Positions 22,705-30,383 of a stretch of 30,559 nt of DNA are shown one piece after another. Source of the stretch: a virus. Under the pieces are notes generated by a model, which ran no database searches, was not told the DNA's origin, and worked only from the letters and a program-made list of their open reading frames with translations. The stretch covers positions 1-30,559 of the IMG/VR virus record IMGVR_UViG_3300020404_000244. The stretch is one strand, 5' to 3'. How positions within the stretch are numbered: the first letter of the stretch is position 1; each line of letters starts with the position of its first letter. The translations under genes were made by a program, and so were the position numbers.

Positions 22705-23658
22705 CTAAGCAACTTCTGCCATTTGAAGTGCAGTATCAAGTGCTTTCAACTTAACTCTTCTGTTTCTACCATACCAAGCAGAAGTAAGTCTTCCGTCAGT
22801 AGTAGAACCTTGTTGGTGGTCAGTATTAAAAGTAACAGCATTAAATGCCTGCCACCAAGTACCTTTTGCATACTGATTACCAGGCTGAGTTTCAATAACC
22901 TCAAATGCTTTCCTACCATTAACTGTTGTCGGAACAGATGGGTCTTTAATATCATCATCTTTGATATTAGATGGATATACTGTGTTAAGATACTCAACAA
23001 GTCTTTCAGTAGTATATCTTTTACTACCAAGAAACTCTGCCATAGTCTTGTAATTATCCATTTTTTCTTTTGCAATACCAAGTTGTTCTTTAACCATTTC
23101 TGGATTAAACTCTCTTCTATGATTTACTTTTACCATAGAATCACTATCGGTACTCAAAGATAAAGTTAAAGTATTATTACAAACAACCCTAATAGGTGTC
23201 ATTCTAATATCAATAGACTTACCAAACTGATGTGGGTTTGAAAACAACATATAGTTTTCTACCTCATCACCTTTGAATAATTCAAAACTTTGTTTAACTT
23301 TTGCAAGAGCCCATACCATTTTACCGTCCATTAAAGAACCAGCAGTATGCATCTCTAAATCACCAGCTTCAACATACTCAGAAAAGAAATCAAACGCTTC
23401 TTTGTTTTGAACTGGATTCCAGTTTTGTCCTACACTTGGTGCAAGAACTTTGTTATCAGAACTTCTAACTAATGCAAATGAACCAGTCTTTTGTTGTCCA
23501 GATGGGTTATCTACATAAGTAGGTAGTTTTTTTACATACCAATCAAGACCAGATTGTTTTAACATCTCGTCAGTTGATAAATCGTGTGGAACTTTTGTTC
23601 CTAATCCGTGCCAAGGCACTTCACCAGCATATGCCATTGTTTCAACAGCTGCAACCAT
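22705..23658 (-). CDS. DUF932 phage/plasmid-like protein
   Basis: A 317-aa protein of the DUF932 family (phage/plasmid-like protein TIGR03299 type). It has MAYAGEVPWHGLGTKV at the start, VGQNWNPVQNKEAFDFF (about residues 76-92), the core DIRMTPIRVVCNNTL and a Trp-rich WWQAFNAVTFNTDH segment near the end. The biochemical function of the family is not settled. There is no signal or membrane segment. It has its own consensus promoter and an AAAGGAG ribosome site, so it is probably expressed early and strongly. Confidence 0.85.
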   Translation of the reverse strand: MVAAVETMAYAGEVPWHGLGTKVPHDLSTDEMLKQSGLDWYVKKLPTYVDNPSGQQKTGSFALVRSSDNKVLAPSVGQNWNPVQNKEAFDFFSEYVEAGDLEMHTAGSLMDGKMVWALAKVKQSFELFKGDEVENYMLFSNPHQFGKSIDIRMTPIRVVCNNTLTLSLSTDSDSMVKVNHRREFNPEMVKEQLGIAKEKMDNYKTMAEFLGSKRYTTERLVEYLNTVYPSNIKDDDIKDPSVPTTVNGRKAFEVIETQPGNQYAKGTWWQAFNAVTFNTDHQQGSTTDGRLTSAWYGRNRRVKLKALDTALQMAEVA

Positions 23659-23707
23659 AATATACTCCTTTTTTAATTGTTATTATGTAATTTGTTATCA
23701 TAACTAC

Positions 23708-23735
23708 ATTATACTTGTTTTTGAAACAATGTCAA
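23708..23735 (-). promoter_or_regulatory. Perfect sigma70 promoter of DUF932 with internal dyad
   Basis: TTGACA (23735-23730), 16-nt spacer, TATAAT (23713-23708). The spacer contains a perfect 6-bp inverted repeat, TTGTTT-CAA-AAACAA, which could be an operator. About 50 nt of A/T-rich leader follows. Confidence 0.85.
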
Positions 23736-23801
23736 CCCCTTTTTGTATTTTTTTGATATTTTATTTATGAATATACATTATATTTTTTATACAAAATAAT
23801 A

Positions 23802-23807
23802 TATAAT
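23802..23807 (+). promoter_or_regulatory. Possible -10 box of the plus-strand microgene
   Basis: TATAAT about 28 nt upstream of the 22-codon plus-strand reading frame. No clear -35 is seen, and the region is nearly all A/T. Confidence 0.35.
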
Positions 23808-23835
23808 GATATAGACCAAGCCATAGGAGATTCAA

Positions 23836-23904
23836 ATGAATTTATTTACGATTACAATGTCAGTATTCACAATATTAATGAGTATAGGAATGGGAATCAA
23901 CTAA
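23836..23904 (+). CDS. 22-aa hydrophobic microprotein, the only plus-strand gene candidate
   Basis: Reads MNLFTITMSVFTILMSIGMGIN. It has AGGAGA 5-6 nt before the ATG, a -10-like TATAAT about 28 nt upstream, and an intrinsic terminator starting 8 nt after the stop. The peptide is hydrophobic and Met-rich enough to insert in a membrane. Promoter, ribosome site, short frame and terminator together make a complete mini-transcription unit. It could also be a small RNA with an incidental frame. Confidence 0.5.
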   Translation: MNLFTITMSVFTILMSIGMGIN

Positions 23905-23932
23905 AAAAAAAGGGAACACTAAGTTCCCTTTT
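23905..23932. terminator. Bidirectional intrinsic terminator
   Basis: GGGAAC (23912-23917), 5-nt loop, GTTCCC (23923-23928), extended by A/T pairs on both sides. A run of A precedes and TTTT follows on the plus strand. On the minus strand the stem is followed by at least eight T. It can end both the plus-strand microgene and the long minus-strand operon. Confidence 0.85.
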
Positions 23933-23934
23933 CT

Positions 23935-23988
23935 CTATACTATGTAAGGTAATAGTAAATACCCTACAATACCTATTGCAATCCACAT
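23935..23988 (-). CDS. 17-aa single-span membrane microprotein
   Basis: Reads MWIAIGIVGYLLLPYIV, an almost entirely hydrophobic peptide long enough for one membrane span. The ATG is 7 nt after a GGAG that overlaps the end of the glycine-zipper gene. The stop lies 3 nt before the terminator. It is the last frame of the envelope-protein cluster. The size makes chance possible, but ribosome site, position and composition support it. Confidence 0.5.
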   Translation of the reverse strand: MWIAIGIVGYLLLPYIV

Positions 23989-23992
23989 ATTT

Positions 23993-24313
23993 TTACTCCA
24001 TATGTACGACTACCCATTGTCCGAACTCTCTGCAAGCCATACCTACACGATTAGTTCCAGTAATAAACTTTTTACATCTTTTACCTTCTATTTCGTGTAA
24101 TTCTTCAACTCTGTCAATATGTTGACCGACTTGACCACCAATGAATAGACCTAGTAGTCCACTAGCTGCAAGTTTATATGGGTCAGTTACATTTAATTGT
24201 TTTGCACCCAACACACCTAAAAATGCACCAACACCCTCAAATAATCCCTTTTTAGGTTGACTAAGTGCAGTTGTTGATGCAAACAGAAAAATTAAGACAA
24301 TAAATAATCTCAT
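23993..24313 (-). CDS. Exported glycine-zipper protein (17-kDa antigen-like)
   Basis: A 106-aa protein read from the ATG that overlaps the LPP20 stop (TAATG). An earlier in-frame codon at 24328 would place five charged residues before the signal peptide. Signal peptide MRLFIVLIFLFASTTALSQ. Then come glycine-zipper stretches (GVGAFLGVLGAK and AASGLLGLFIGGQVGQHID) and a C-terminal part with CREFG and one more Cys. This resembles the Rickettsia 17-kDa surface antigen/SlyB-type glycine-zipper 2TM domain of outer-membrane proteins. It has no lipobox cysteine at the cleavage site. It probably acts in the host envelope; what it does there is unknown. Confidence 0.65.
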   Translation of the reverse strand: MRLFIVLIFLFASTTALSQPKKGLFEGVGAFLGVLGAKQLNVTDPYKLAASGLLGLFIGGQVGQHIDRVEELHEIEGKRCKKFITGTNRVGMACREFGQWVVVHME

Positions 24314-25020
24314 TATTCTGTCATCCAATTATCAGGCCCAATAGAGGGAACTGTTTTGATGTATCTATTATTATTACCCAAGTCGTCTATTTCTTTTTCT
24401 ATATTAGATAAAGATTGTACTTCGTCTTGGTCTAAAGATTTGTCAACACTTCTTTCTAGTTCTTGAAATGCATTTTTAGAACGAAGTTTTGCATAGACAG
24501 CTCGGTCTTTTCTCATTCTATTCATAAGTATTTTTATTGCTTCTTCATCAGAATATTCTAATAATACAAATGAACGATATTGAGTTCCAGCAGGATATAC
24601 TTCCATATCTTTAATTTTATAACCAGCAACATCTACTGATGCAATTACATTCTTAGATACTCTTTCTAGTTCATTTAATACTTGAGAATCTAAATCAGTA
24701 GTACCAGTTTTTGCAATAAATTGTTTGGTCATACTATCAAGTTTACCATTTATTCTATCTGCAAGAACTGTTTTTGCGTTCATAGTTGCAATATCAACAG
24801 ATAATTGTAAGTCTGGTGCGATTGCAGTTCCAGATGAGTAAATCATTTTTTCATCTTCTGGAAGTTCTTTGAACCAATCTGGTATAACACTAGATGTACT
24901 TTCAACTTTTTGTATTTGTTGTTGAATCTCTGGTGTTTCAACCAAAGGTTCAACATCTACTTGAGTTGCACAAGAACCTAGTGCGATGAGAGGTAGAATA
25001 CTAAAGAGTTTCTTCTTCAT
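24313..25020 (-). CDS. LPP20-like lipoprotein
   Basis: A 235-aa protein. It starts MKKKLFSILPLIALGSC, a lipoprotein signal with LGSC lipobox (C17 lipidated). The body has IPDWFKELPEDEKMIYSSGTA (about 46-66), then a repeated-Ala helix (DIATMNAKTVLADRINGKL), as in the LPP20 family. Members of that family sit near CsgG-like or flagellar outer-membrane genes in bacteria. Phage-encoded copies are unusual. A helical acidic region follows. It overlaps the entericidin-like gene by 20 nt and the glycine-zipper gene in TAATG. A role in the host outer membrane is inferred. Confidence 0.75.
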   Translation of the reverse strand: MKKKLFSILPLIALGSCATQVDVEPLVETPEIQQQIQKVESTSSVIPDWFKELPEDEKMIYSSGTAIAPDLQLSVDIATMNAKTVLADRINGKLDSMTKQFIAKTGTTDLDSQVLNELERVSKNVIASVDVAGYKIKDMEVYPAGTQYRSFVLLEYSDEEAIKILMNRMRKDRAVYAKLRSKNAFQELERSVDKSLDQDEVQSLSNIEKEIDDLGNNNRYIKTVPSIGPDNWMTE

Positions 25021-25195
25021 AATTAATCACCTCCTCTTCATCAGATTTGAGTAGTTTTTCTTTTGACCAATCAGATACACCTTGTATATCTTGACCGAAT
25101 CCAGAAACAGTACCACACGACTGTGTAAATATAAGTAGAGCAGCAACTCCACATAAAATTAAAACATTTGTTAAAATGCCTTTAGTTTTATTCAT
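25001..25195 (-). CDS. Entericidin-like small lipoprotein
   Basis: A 64-aa protein with a hydrophobic N-terminal segment (VLILCGVAALLIFTQSC) ending in a lipobox-like TQSC. It is followed by GTVSGFGQDIQGVSD, which matches the C-terminal pattern of entericidin A/B-type lipoproteins. An acidic tail (DEEEVINYEEETL) is unlike entericidins and overlaps the next gene. In bacteria, entericidins are small toxin/antidote-like lipoproteins, so a role in stressing or stabilising the host envelope is conceivable. An AGGTGA ribosome site precedes it. Confidence 0.55.
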   Translation of the reverse strand: MNKTKGILTNVLILCGVAALLIFTQSCGTVSGFGQDIQGVSDWSKEKLLKSDEEEVINYEEETL

Positions 25196-25198
25196 ATA

Positions 25199-25651
25199 TC
25201 ACCTATTACATTGTTTAAGTTTAACTTCTTGTAATCCCAACCCTGGCATTACAACATTAAGTGTCTCTATTCTACACTCAATTCTTTGTTTTGTCAAGCT
25301 CTTAACTTGACAATTTAAATTTTTAGTTGATTCTAATTTTTCTGGAACAAACTCTTGTAATAATCTTTCCTTTGCACGATTAACTGCATTTTGACAAGCT
25401 TCGTTCTCTGACATATCTGGTGTGAATATATAATCTTGTGAAGTGATATACCATTTACCTTGTACTTTTGCTTTAATTATTACTTTGCATTTCTTTGTTT
25501 CTCTAAAATATTCTGTTACTGTTTTATCTTTTACGATTACTGATTCTACTGTACCTTGCATTGTAGATGTAGTTTGATTATCATATTCACAAGGATTTGT
25601 TGCGAAAACAAATGATGGTAATAAACACAATACACTAATCTTTTTAATCAT
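25199..25651 (-). CDS. Exported cysteine-containing protein of unknown function
   Basis: A 150-aa protein with a Sec-type signal peptide (MIKKISVLCLLPSFVFA, cleavage before TNPCEY). The mature part has several cysteines (such as NPCEY, KKCKV, EACQN, NLNCQ and IECRI) that could form disulfides in the periplasm. The mid-part alternates beta strands with an Ala-rich helix (ACQNAVNRAKERLL). That is reminiscent of the N-terminal domain of FlgT-like or similar outer-membrane accessory proteins, but this is weak. It overlaps the methyltransferase end by 8 nt and begins the envelope cluster. Confidence 0.55.
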   Translation of the reverse strand: MIKKISVLCLLPSFVFATNPCEYDNQTTSTMQGTVESVIVKDKTVTEYFRETKKCKVIIKAKVQGKWYITSQDYIFTPDMSENEACQNAVNRAKERLLQEFVPEKLESTKNLNCQVKSLTKQRIECRIETLNVVMPGLGLQEVKLKQCNR

Positions 25652-26837
25652 AAAACCCCTCTAATGTTGATTTAGTTTCTACTGATTCTATTCTTGCAGT
25701 TGCAATATTAAAATACTCTTCTTCTTTTTCTATACCTACAAATTCAAAGTTCTCTTCTTTTGCAGCCATACCAGTTGAACCACTACCCATAAATGGGTCT
25801 AATACTGTACCACCTTTTGGTGTAATCAATCTACATAAGTATTTCATTAACTTAATAGGTTTTACTGTTGGGTGTATATTTTTCTTTTGAGTTACAAATC
25901 TACCAGTAACATCATTATCTATTTTAGAATCTTTCATATCATCTGGGTTTCTACGACCAGGCATACTTGATGCTTTCTTTGTTGGTAGATTATTTAATCC
26001 TTGATTTCTTTCTACTTTTGATGTTTTTGCACAATAAAAATATCTTGATTTATCTTCAAACAATTCTTTTATACTATCACTACCATCGTGCATTACATTT
26101 GATGGAAATCTACCTCTAGGGTCTGCATCTGCATATAAAGCATTCTCTGCTTTAAAACTAGAATTACCATTATTAAATACAGAATCATCAGTTCTTGATT
26201 TACGAACAACCATTTTTCTTTTTACATTTTCTGTTTGACCAAAACTTAATTTATCAATACCCATATTTTCTTTTGATTGACGGCCTTGGTCACGAAAGTC
26301 TGGATTAGTATCTGGATATTTTGCATCATTACCCTCAACTCTACATTCATCTATATTAATACCACCAGTTCTGTGTTTCAATACATTATCTACAACTGAT
26401 TTTTCTGATAAAGGTTTTCTTGCAAGAACTAAAGGTTCGTGTGCTGGTTTAAGTGCAGTACCCCAACCCTTATATTCATTCATTATTTCTCTATTCTTTT
26501 TATCTATTACCTTACCAATATTCATACTCTTTGGAAATCCAGAACCATATAACCACATTACTTGGTCACGAATCTCAAAACCAGCATCTTCTATTGCAAC
26601 TGCCATTCTATGATATGTTCTACTTCCAGAAAATGCAAGTAGATGTCCACCAGGCTTCAATACCTTAAAACATAGTTCCCAAGTTTCTTTTTGAAATGCA
26701 ATACCAGTAGAATCCCAACTTCTTCCCATAAAACCTAATTCATAAGGTGGGTCTGTAACGATAGAATCAACGAAGACCTCATCTTCTATCATCATCTTTA
26801 AAATATTTAAACAATCACCGTTGTGTAATCTCATCAT
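25644..26837 (-). CDS. DNA methyltransferase (beta-class) with clamp-binding-like tail
   Basis: A 397-aa enzyme. Motif IV, TDPPYELGFMGRSWD, near residues 28-42 and motif I, DPFMGSGSTGMAA, near 350-362 give the beta-class order (N6-adenine or N4-cytosine). DPPY favours N6-adenine but is not decisive. The long region between them carries target recognition. The last residues, KSTLEGFYD, match the TLExF(F/Y) tail of the polymerase and the 420-aa methyltransferase. It follows gp46 with a 4-nt overlap. There is no nearby restriction enzyme. Confidence 0.85.
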   Translation of the reverse strand: MMRLHNGDCLNILKMMIEDEVFVDSIVTDPPYELGFMGRSWDSTGIAFQKETWELCFKVLKPGGHLLAFSGSRTYHRMAVAIEDAGFEIRDQVMWLYGSGFPKSMNIGKVIDKKNREIMNEYKGWGTALKPAHEPLVLARKPLSEKSVVDNVLKHRTGGINIDECRVEGNDAKYPDTNPDFRDQGRQSKENMGIDKLSFGQTENVKRKMVVRKSRTDDSVFNNGNSSFKAENALYADADPRGRFPSNVMHDGSDSIKELFEDKSRYFYCAKTSKVERNQGLNNLPTKKASSMPGRRNPDDMKDSKIDNDVTGRFVTQKKNIHPTVKPIKLMKYLCRLITPKGGTVLDPFMGSGSTGMAAKEENFEFVGIEKEEEYFNIATARIESVETKSTLEGFYD

Positions 26838-28540
26838 AATAATTTACTAAAGTTTCTTTGTTTTTCAAACTTTATCACACTTCTAAACTTATCAAACATT
26901 GTATCTCCCTTATGACTTATGACAAATACATTTTGGTCAGCAAAAGTGTGCAATATTTTTAAGAAATCATCAGTACCAGTAGTATCTAAACTACTATCAA
27001 AGATTTCATCTAGTATTAGTAAATTAGTGTTGGTTGAGTTTTTCATCTTTGCAACAGCTCTCCAAGTAAAGAGAAGTGCAAGGTCAATCCTCATTTTTTC
27101 ACCTTCACTAAAAGACGAATAACTAAACTCATCTCTGTGTCTGGACTTAATAGTTTCATTAAAATTATTGTCCAGTGTAAAGTTAACATAAAAATCCATA
27201 CTTGTCAAGTACCCATTGATTAATTTATTCATAATCGGTAAATACTTGTTGATTATCTTTGTTTTGATACCAGTGTCCATTAATAGATTTCTTGCAACAT
27301 CTACATAAAACTTATCTTCTCTTAACTTAGTTATTTGTTCCTCTTGTAATTTACATCTTTCTGATAGTCTTGTAAGTTTAACTCTATCTTCTTCTGATAC
27401 CTCACCCTTTTTCATAACATCAATCTGTTGTGATGTTTGTGTAATTAATCTTTGCATATGTGTTATAGAAGTACATATTTTTGCAACCTCAACTTCTTTC
27501 TCTCTAATTTGTTTTGACAACATCTCTATACCTTTAAGAAGTTGTTCTTTATCATTTAGTTCTATTTTAAGTTTGTCTATACCACCATTAAGTTCTTGTA
27601 TTCTTTTTGACTTCTCTTCTATCTTTTGTTTCTTTAATTCTAGTTCTATATCTTGAGTACAAACTGGACAAGTTTCGTTATTCTCAAAAAACTCTTTTTG
27701 TCTTTTATTCTCATCTACTCTGTTAGATAATTTAGCTTCCATTTTATGATATTCACGAATACTATTTTTAACATTTTCTTTTTGTAATGTTTCTGGTTGT
27801 AAACTTTTTATTTCTAAATTTATCTTATCTGCTTTCTCTTGTTCTGACAACACAACTCTGTCACTATCAAGTATTAAATGTTCTTTTTCTTCTATAATTT
27901 TTTCTTTGTTTCTTTTTATATCTTCAATATATTTGTTTTGTAAATCTATCTTTTCTTTTGATATTCTAAACTCATATTCTATTGATTTTAATTCTTCTGA
28001 AACTTCTTTTACTTTATGTTTTAATAAAAAGTTCATTAAAGAAAATATCTTAATATCTAATATATCTTCTACTACTTCTCTTCTATCTTTACTTCTTAAT
28101 TGCATAAAAGGAATAAATGTAGAAGAGCCTAGTATTACAACTTGAGTAAATGAACGATAATTTAATTTAAGGATTTGTTGTTCTAATATCTTTTGAGTAT
28201 CTAATGCATTTGCATCTTGATTCATCATACGACCATTACAATATATCTCAAATATATTTGGTTTCATACCACGAATAATTTTAAAATTATTTTTCTGTAT
28301 TACAAATTCTATCTCAACAATAGTTCCCCCTAAGTTAATAGAGTTAACAAGTTGTGATTTACTTATAGTTCTAAATGGTTTATTGAACAATACAAAACAT
28401 AGTGCATCAAGAACTGTTGATTTACCAGAACCATTTTCACCGACTATAAGTGTTGTAGGACTTCTATCTAATTGAACTTCTAAGAAATAATTACCAGTAG
28501 ATAGAAAATTCTTCCATCTAACTTTCTTGAATATTATCAA
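26834..28540 (-). CDS. 46: Recombination endonuclease subunit gp46 (Rad50/SbcC-like)
   Basis: A 568-aa SMC-type ATPase. Walker A is GENGSGKST (34-42). A long coiled coil is interrupted by the zinc hook CPVC (291-294). The signature is SFSEGEKMR, and the Walker B/D-loop LLILDEIFDSSLD. With gp47 it processes DNA ends for recombination-dependent replication. T4 gp46 is 560 aa. gp47 is not in the window. The only start fitting the conserved N-terminus is a TTG inside the 80-aa gene (23-nt overlap), with a weak ribosome site. Confidence 0.95.
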   Translation of the reverse strand: MIIFKKVRWKNFLSTGNYFLEVQLDRSPTTLIVGENGSGKSTVLDALCFVLFNKPFRTISKSQLVNSINLGGTIVEIEFVIQKNNFKIIRGMKPNIFEIYCNGRMMNQDANALDTQKILEQQILKLNYRSFTQVVILGSSTFIPFMQLRSKDRREVVEDILDIKIFSLMNFLLKHKVKEVSEELKSIEYEFRISKEKIDLQNKYIEDIKRNKEKIIEEKEHLILDSDRVVLSEQEKADKINLEIKSLQPETLQKENVKNSIREYHKMEAKLSNRVDENKRQKEFFENNETCPVCTQDIELELKKQKIEEKSKRIQELNGGIDKLKIELNDKEQLLKGIEMLSKQIREKEVEVAKICTSITHMQRLITQTSQQIDVMKKGEVSEEDRVKLTRLSERCKLQEEQITKLREDKFYVDVARNLLMDTGIKTKIINKYLPIMNKLINGYLTSMDFYVNFTLDNNFNETIKSRHRDEFSYSSFSEGEKMRIDLALLFTWRAVAKMKNSTNTNLLILDEIFDSSLDTTGTDDFLKILHTFADQNVFVISHKGDTMFDKFRSVIKFEKQRNFSKLL

Positions 28541-28760
28541 TCTTTATTTCACTTTCAGTTTCAATAACAACTCTTGCACCACAAGGTAGAATTGGTTTAT
28601 CATTACCACCATAAAATAATTTAGATGGGCCTAGTATTTCAACACTATGACAATAAGTATTTTTACGACCTTCTTTGATAGTAATTACTGGTTCATTAGT
28701 TCCGTGTTTTTTGTTTGCACGAATCTTGTGTTGATTTATGTGTATATATTTTTTAACCAT
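28518..28760 (-). CDS. Conserved small phage protein before gp46
   Basis: An 80-aa, beta-rich protein: YIHINQHKIRANKKHG, then EPVITIKEGRKNTYCHSV, and a C-terminal CGARVVIETESEI. From memory this pattern recurs next to gp46 in T4-like marine phages, with no known function. It overlaps the oxygenase by 8 nt and gp46 by 23 nt. The strongly conserved basic NQHKIRAN segment would suit nucleic-acid binding, but that is a guess. Confidence 0.65.
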   Translation of the reverse strand: MVKKYIHINQHKIRANKKHGTNEPVITIKEGRKNTYCHSVEILGPSKLFYGGNDKPILPCGARVVIETESEIKIDNIQES

Positions 28761-29274
28761 ATATGTAATCCATTGCGATTATTATTCTGTCTTCTTCTTC
28801 TAAGACATCTTTAGGTAAATCTGGAGCCCTATGTGGAATACTTGCATCAAAAACTACAAGTGAATTTTGTACACCCTCTTTCATATCTCCAATACCTATA
28901 TAAGTTCCATACTTAGGATATTTATTTTGTACATAATATATGATACTTAAATCTGGACTTTCGTTAGTGTCTGCTTTCTGGTGTGTGTGATACATATTTA
29001 TTGTTTCTTTAGATTGTTTCATACCCCAACACATTGTGAAAGCACCAAATCCTATCTTGTTTAAGATAAACATATCATATATTGATTTGAAAAAATTATC
29101 CCAATGTTTATGTATTTTAACATATTTTCTGTGTATGTCAACCTTTGTTTGATATAAAGGTTTAAGTTTATTTGGAGTAGGGTTATGTTTTAACTCATAC
29201 TGTATATCTTTTACCATAAGAAGTCTATCTTCCTCTGATAATATATCATTTTTTGTTATAATCATTTTAGTCAT
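28753..29274 (-). CDS. 2OG-Fe(II) oxygenase-like protein
   Basis: A 173-aa protein. It contains MYHTHQKAD (first metal histidine), PDLSIIYYVQNKYPKYG, SLVVFDASIPHRAP (second histidine) and EDRIIIAMDY (arginine for 2-oxoglutarate). The Asp partner may be the D of HQKAD. The layout is that of the compact phage dioxygenases. The substrate is unknown. It lies in a run of similar proteins and is coupled by 8-nt overlaps on both sides. Confidence 0.6.
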   Translation of the reverse strand: MTKMIITKNDILSEEDRLLMVKDIQYELKHNPTPNKLKPLYQTKVDIHRKYVKIHKHWDNFFKSIYDMFILNKIGFGAFTMCWGMKQSKETINMYHTHQKADTNESPDLSIIYYVQNKYPKYGTYIGIGDMKEGVQNSLVVFDASIPHRAPDLPKDVLEEEDRIIIAMDYIYG

Positions 29275-29896
29275 TTACTATTAAATTTGTAACGATAGTT
29301 ATTCTCATTTCTTCATCATAAGACTTATCTACTTGATGTTCTAAATAAGATGGAATAATTATCATATCATCTTCTGTTGTCAGAACAAAGTGTTTTTCAG
29401 AAAATATTGAGAAGTCTAAACTATTTATTTTAGGTTTAAACTTAGGTTTTAAATGATGTAAAGTTTTAGCATACATACTTGGATTTCTAAATGTAGTTGG
29501 TTTATGAATATCTTTATTAAACTTTATATAATGAATACAAGAATAATCTGCAACTGGTAAATGATTATGAGGAGCCATATACTGAGAACCTTTTGTTGCA
29601 ACAATATTATCTAAACTATATTCAAAACTTTCAAATTTTAGTTGTTTAGTAAATTCAGTAAATGTTCCCTTATATACATTTAATAATTTATCTAAATTAG
29701 GTTTGATATAATTGTCATTGTCAAAATCACCATAAGAATGATGTAAGTCACTATTACTATCAAAGTTGTTTCTATAATTACTTTTCTGATAATTTTTTTC
29801 TACAACATCAATTATATTTTGTTTATCATATGATTTTGGGTCAATATTAAATTTATAAATCATTGTTGGAAACAATGGTATACTATCAATCCTCAT
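29267..29896 (-). CDS. 2OG-Fe(II) oxygenase-like protein
   Basis: A 209-aa protein beginning IPLFPTMIYKFNI, as in the TIGR02466-type putative 2OG oxygenases. The core includes YMAPHNHLPVADYSCIHYI (metal histidine), KPTTFRNP, MIIIPSYLEHQVD (second histidine) and EEMRITIVTNLIV (arginine). The substrate is unknown. It overlaps both neighbours (11 nt and 8 nt). Confidence 0.7.
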   Translation of the reverse strand: MRIDSIPLFPTMIYKFNIDPKSYDKQNIIDVVEKNYQKSNYRNNFDSNSDLHHSYGDFDNDNYIKPNLDKLLNVYKGTFTEFTKQLKFESFEYSLDNIVATKGSQYMAPHNHLPVADYSCIHYIKFNKDIHKPTTFRNPSMYAKTLHHLKPKFKPKINSLDFSIFSEKHFVLTTEDDMIIIPSYLEHQVDKSYDEEMRITIVTNLIVND

Positions 29897-30383
29897 CTTT
29901 ACAAATACCCATAATCAAACTTAAAAATAATTTGCCTGGTGGTGCAATAATTCTAATACCAGAGTTAGGAGGCATTACTATAAAACTTCCCTCTTTGAGT
30001 GGTAGTTTAAAAATACCTTTTTCACCAGTTTGAATATCTAAGTCAATACAATCTGGAGAACAACAAGGTATATATAACATTCTATAATGTGATGGAACAT
30101 CTGTGGCTTTATTTAAATCTGCTTGTACAACATAATATTTACCGAACCCAACATCTTCTAATAACTTCATTAGTTTATCAAATAGTGGTTGCATCCAATC
30201 GTGTTCAGTTACATCTGCAAATCTTTTTTCTTCTGTAAGAACATCTTTTGCAACATCAAGAAAATTCTCGTGAAAAGATAACGCTTGACTATGCAAAAGA
30301 GTTTTGTCATTCATATTACGATTTTCACCTATCCAAATAGAACCCTCTGGATGTATATCTTTTATTTCACTAAATTTAATCAT
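29886..30383 (-). CDS. Cupin/oxygenase-like hypothetical protein
   Basis: A 165-aa protein with no clear catalytic motif. The C-terminal half (LPLKEGSFIVMPPNSGIRII, then LFLSLIMGICKDED) has the strand pattern of a jelly roll and the place of the second metal site, but without an obvious histidine. YIPCCSPDCIDLDIQTG has three cysteines. It may be a degenerate relative of the adjacent oxygenases or an unrelated beta protein. It overlaps pstS by 8 nt. Confidence 0.45.
   Translation of the reverse strand: MIKFSEIKDIHPEGSIWIGENRNMNDKTLLHSQALSFHENFLDVAKDVLTEEKRFADVTEHDWMQPLFDKLMKLLEDVGFGKYYVVQADLNKATDVPSHYRMLYIPCCSPDCIDLDIQTGEKGIFKLPLKEGSFIVMPPNSGIRIIAPPGKLFLSLIMGICKDED

Noticed and set aside
29114-29141. 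TTGACA-N16-TAAAAT on the minus strand within an oxygenase gene
   Set aside because: It is in the middle of coding sequence with no nearby gene start. AT-rich codons make a chance match likely.
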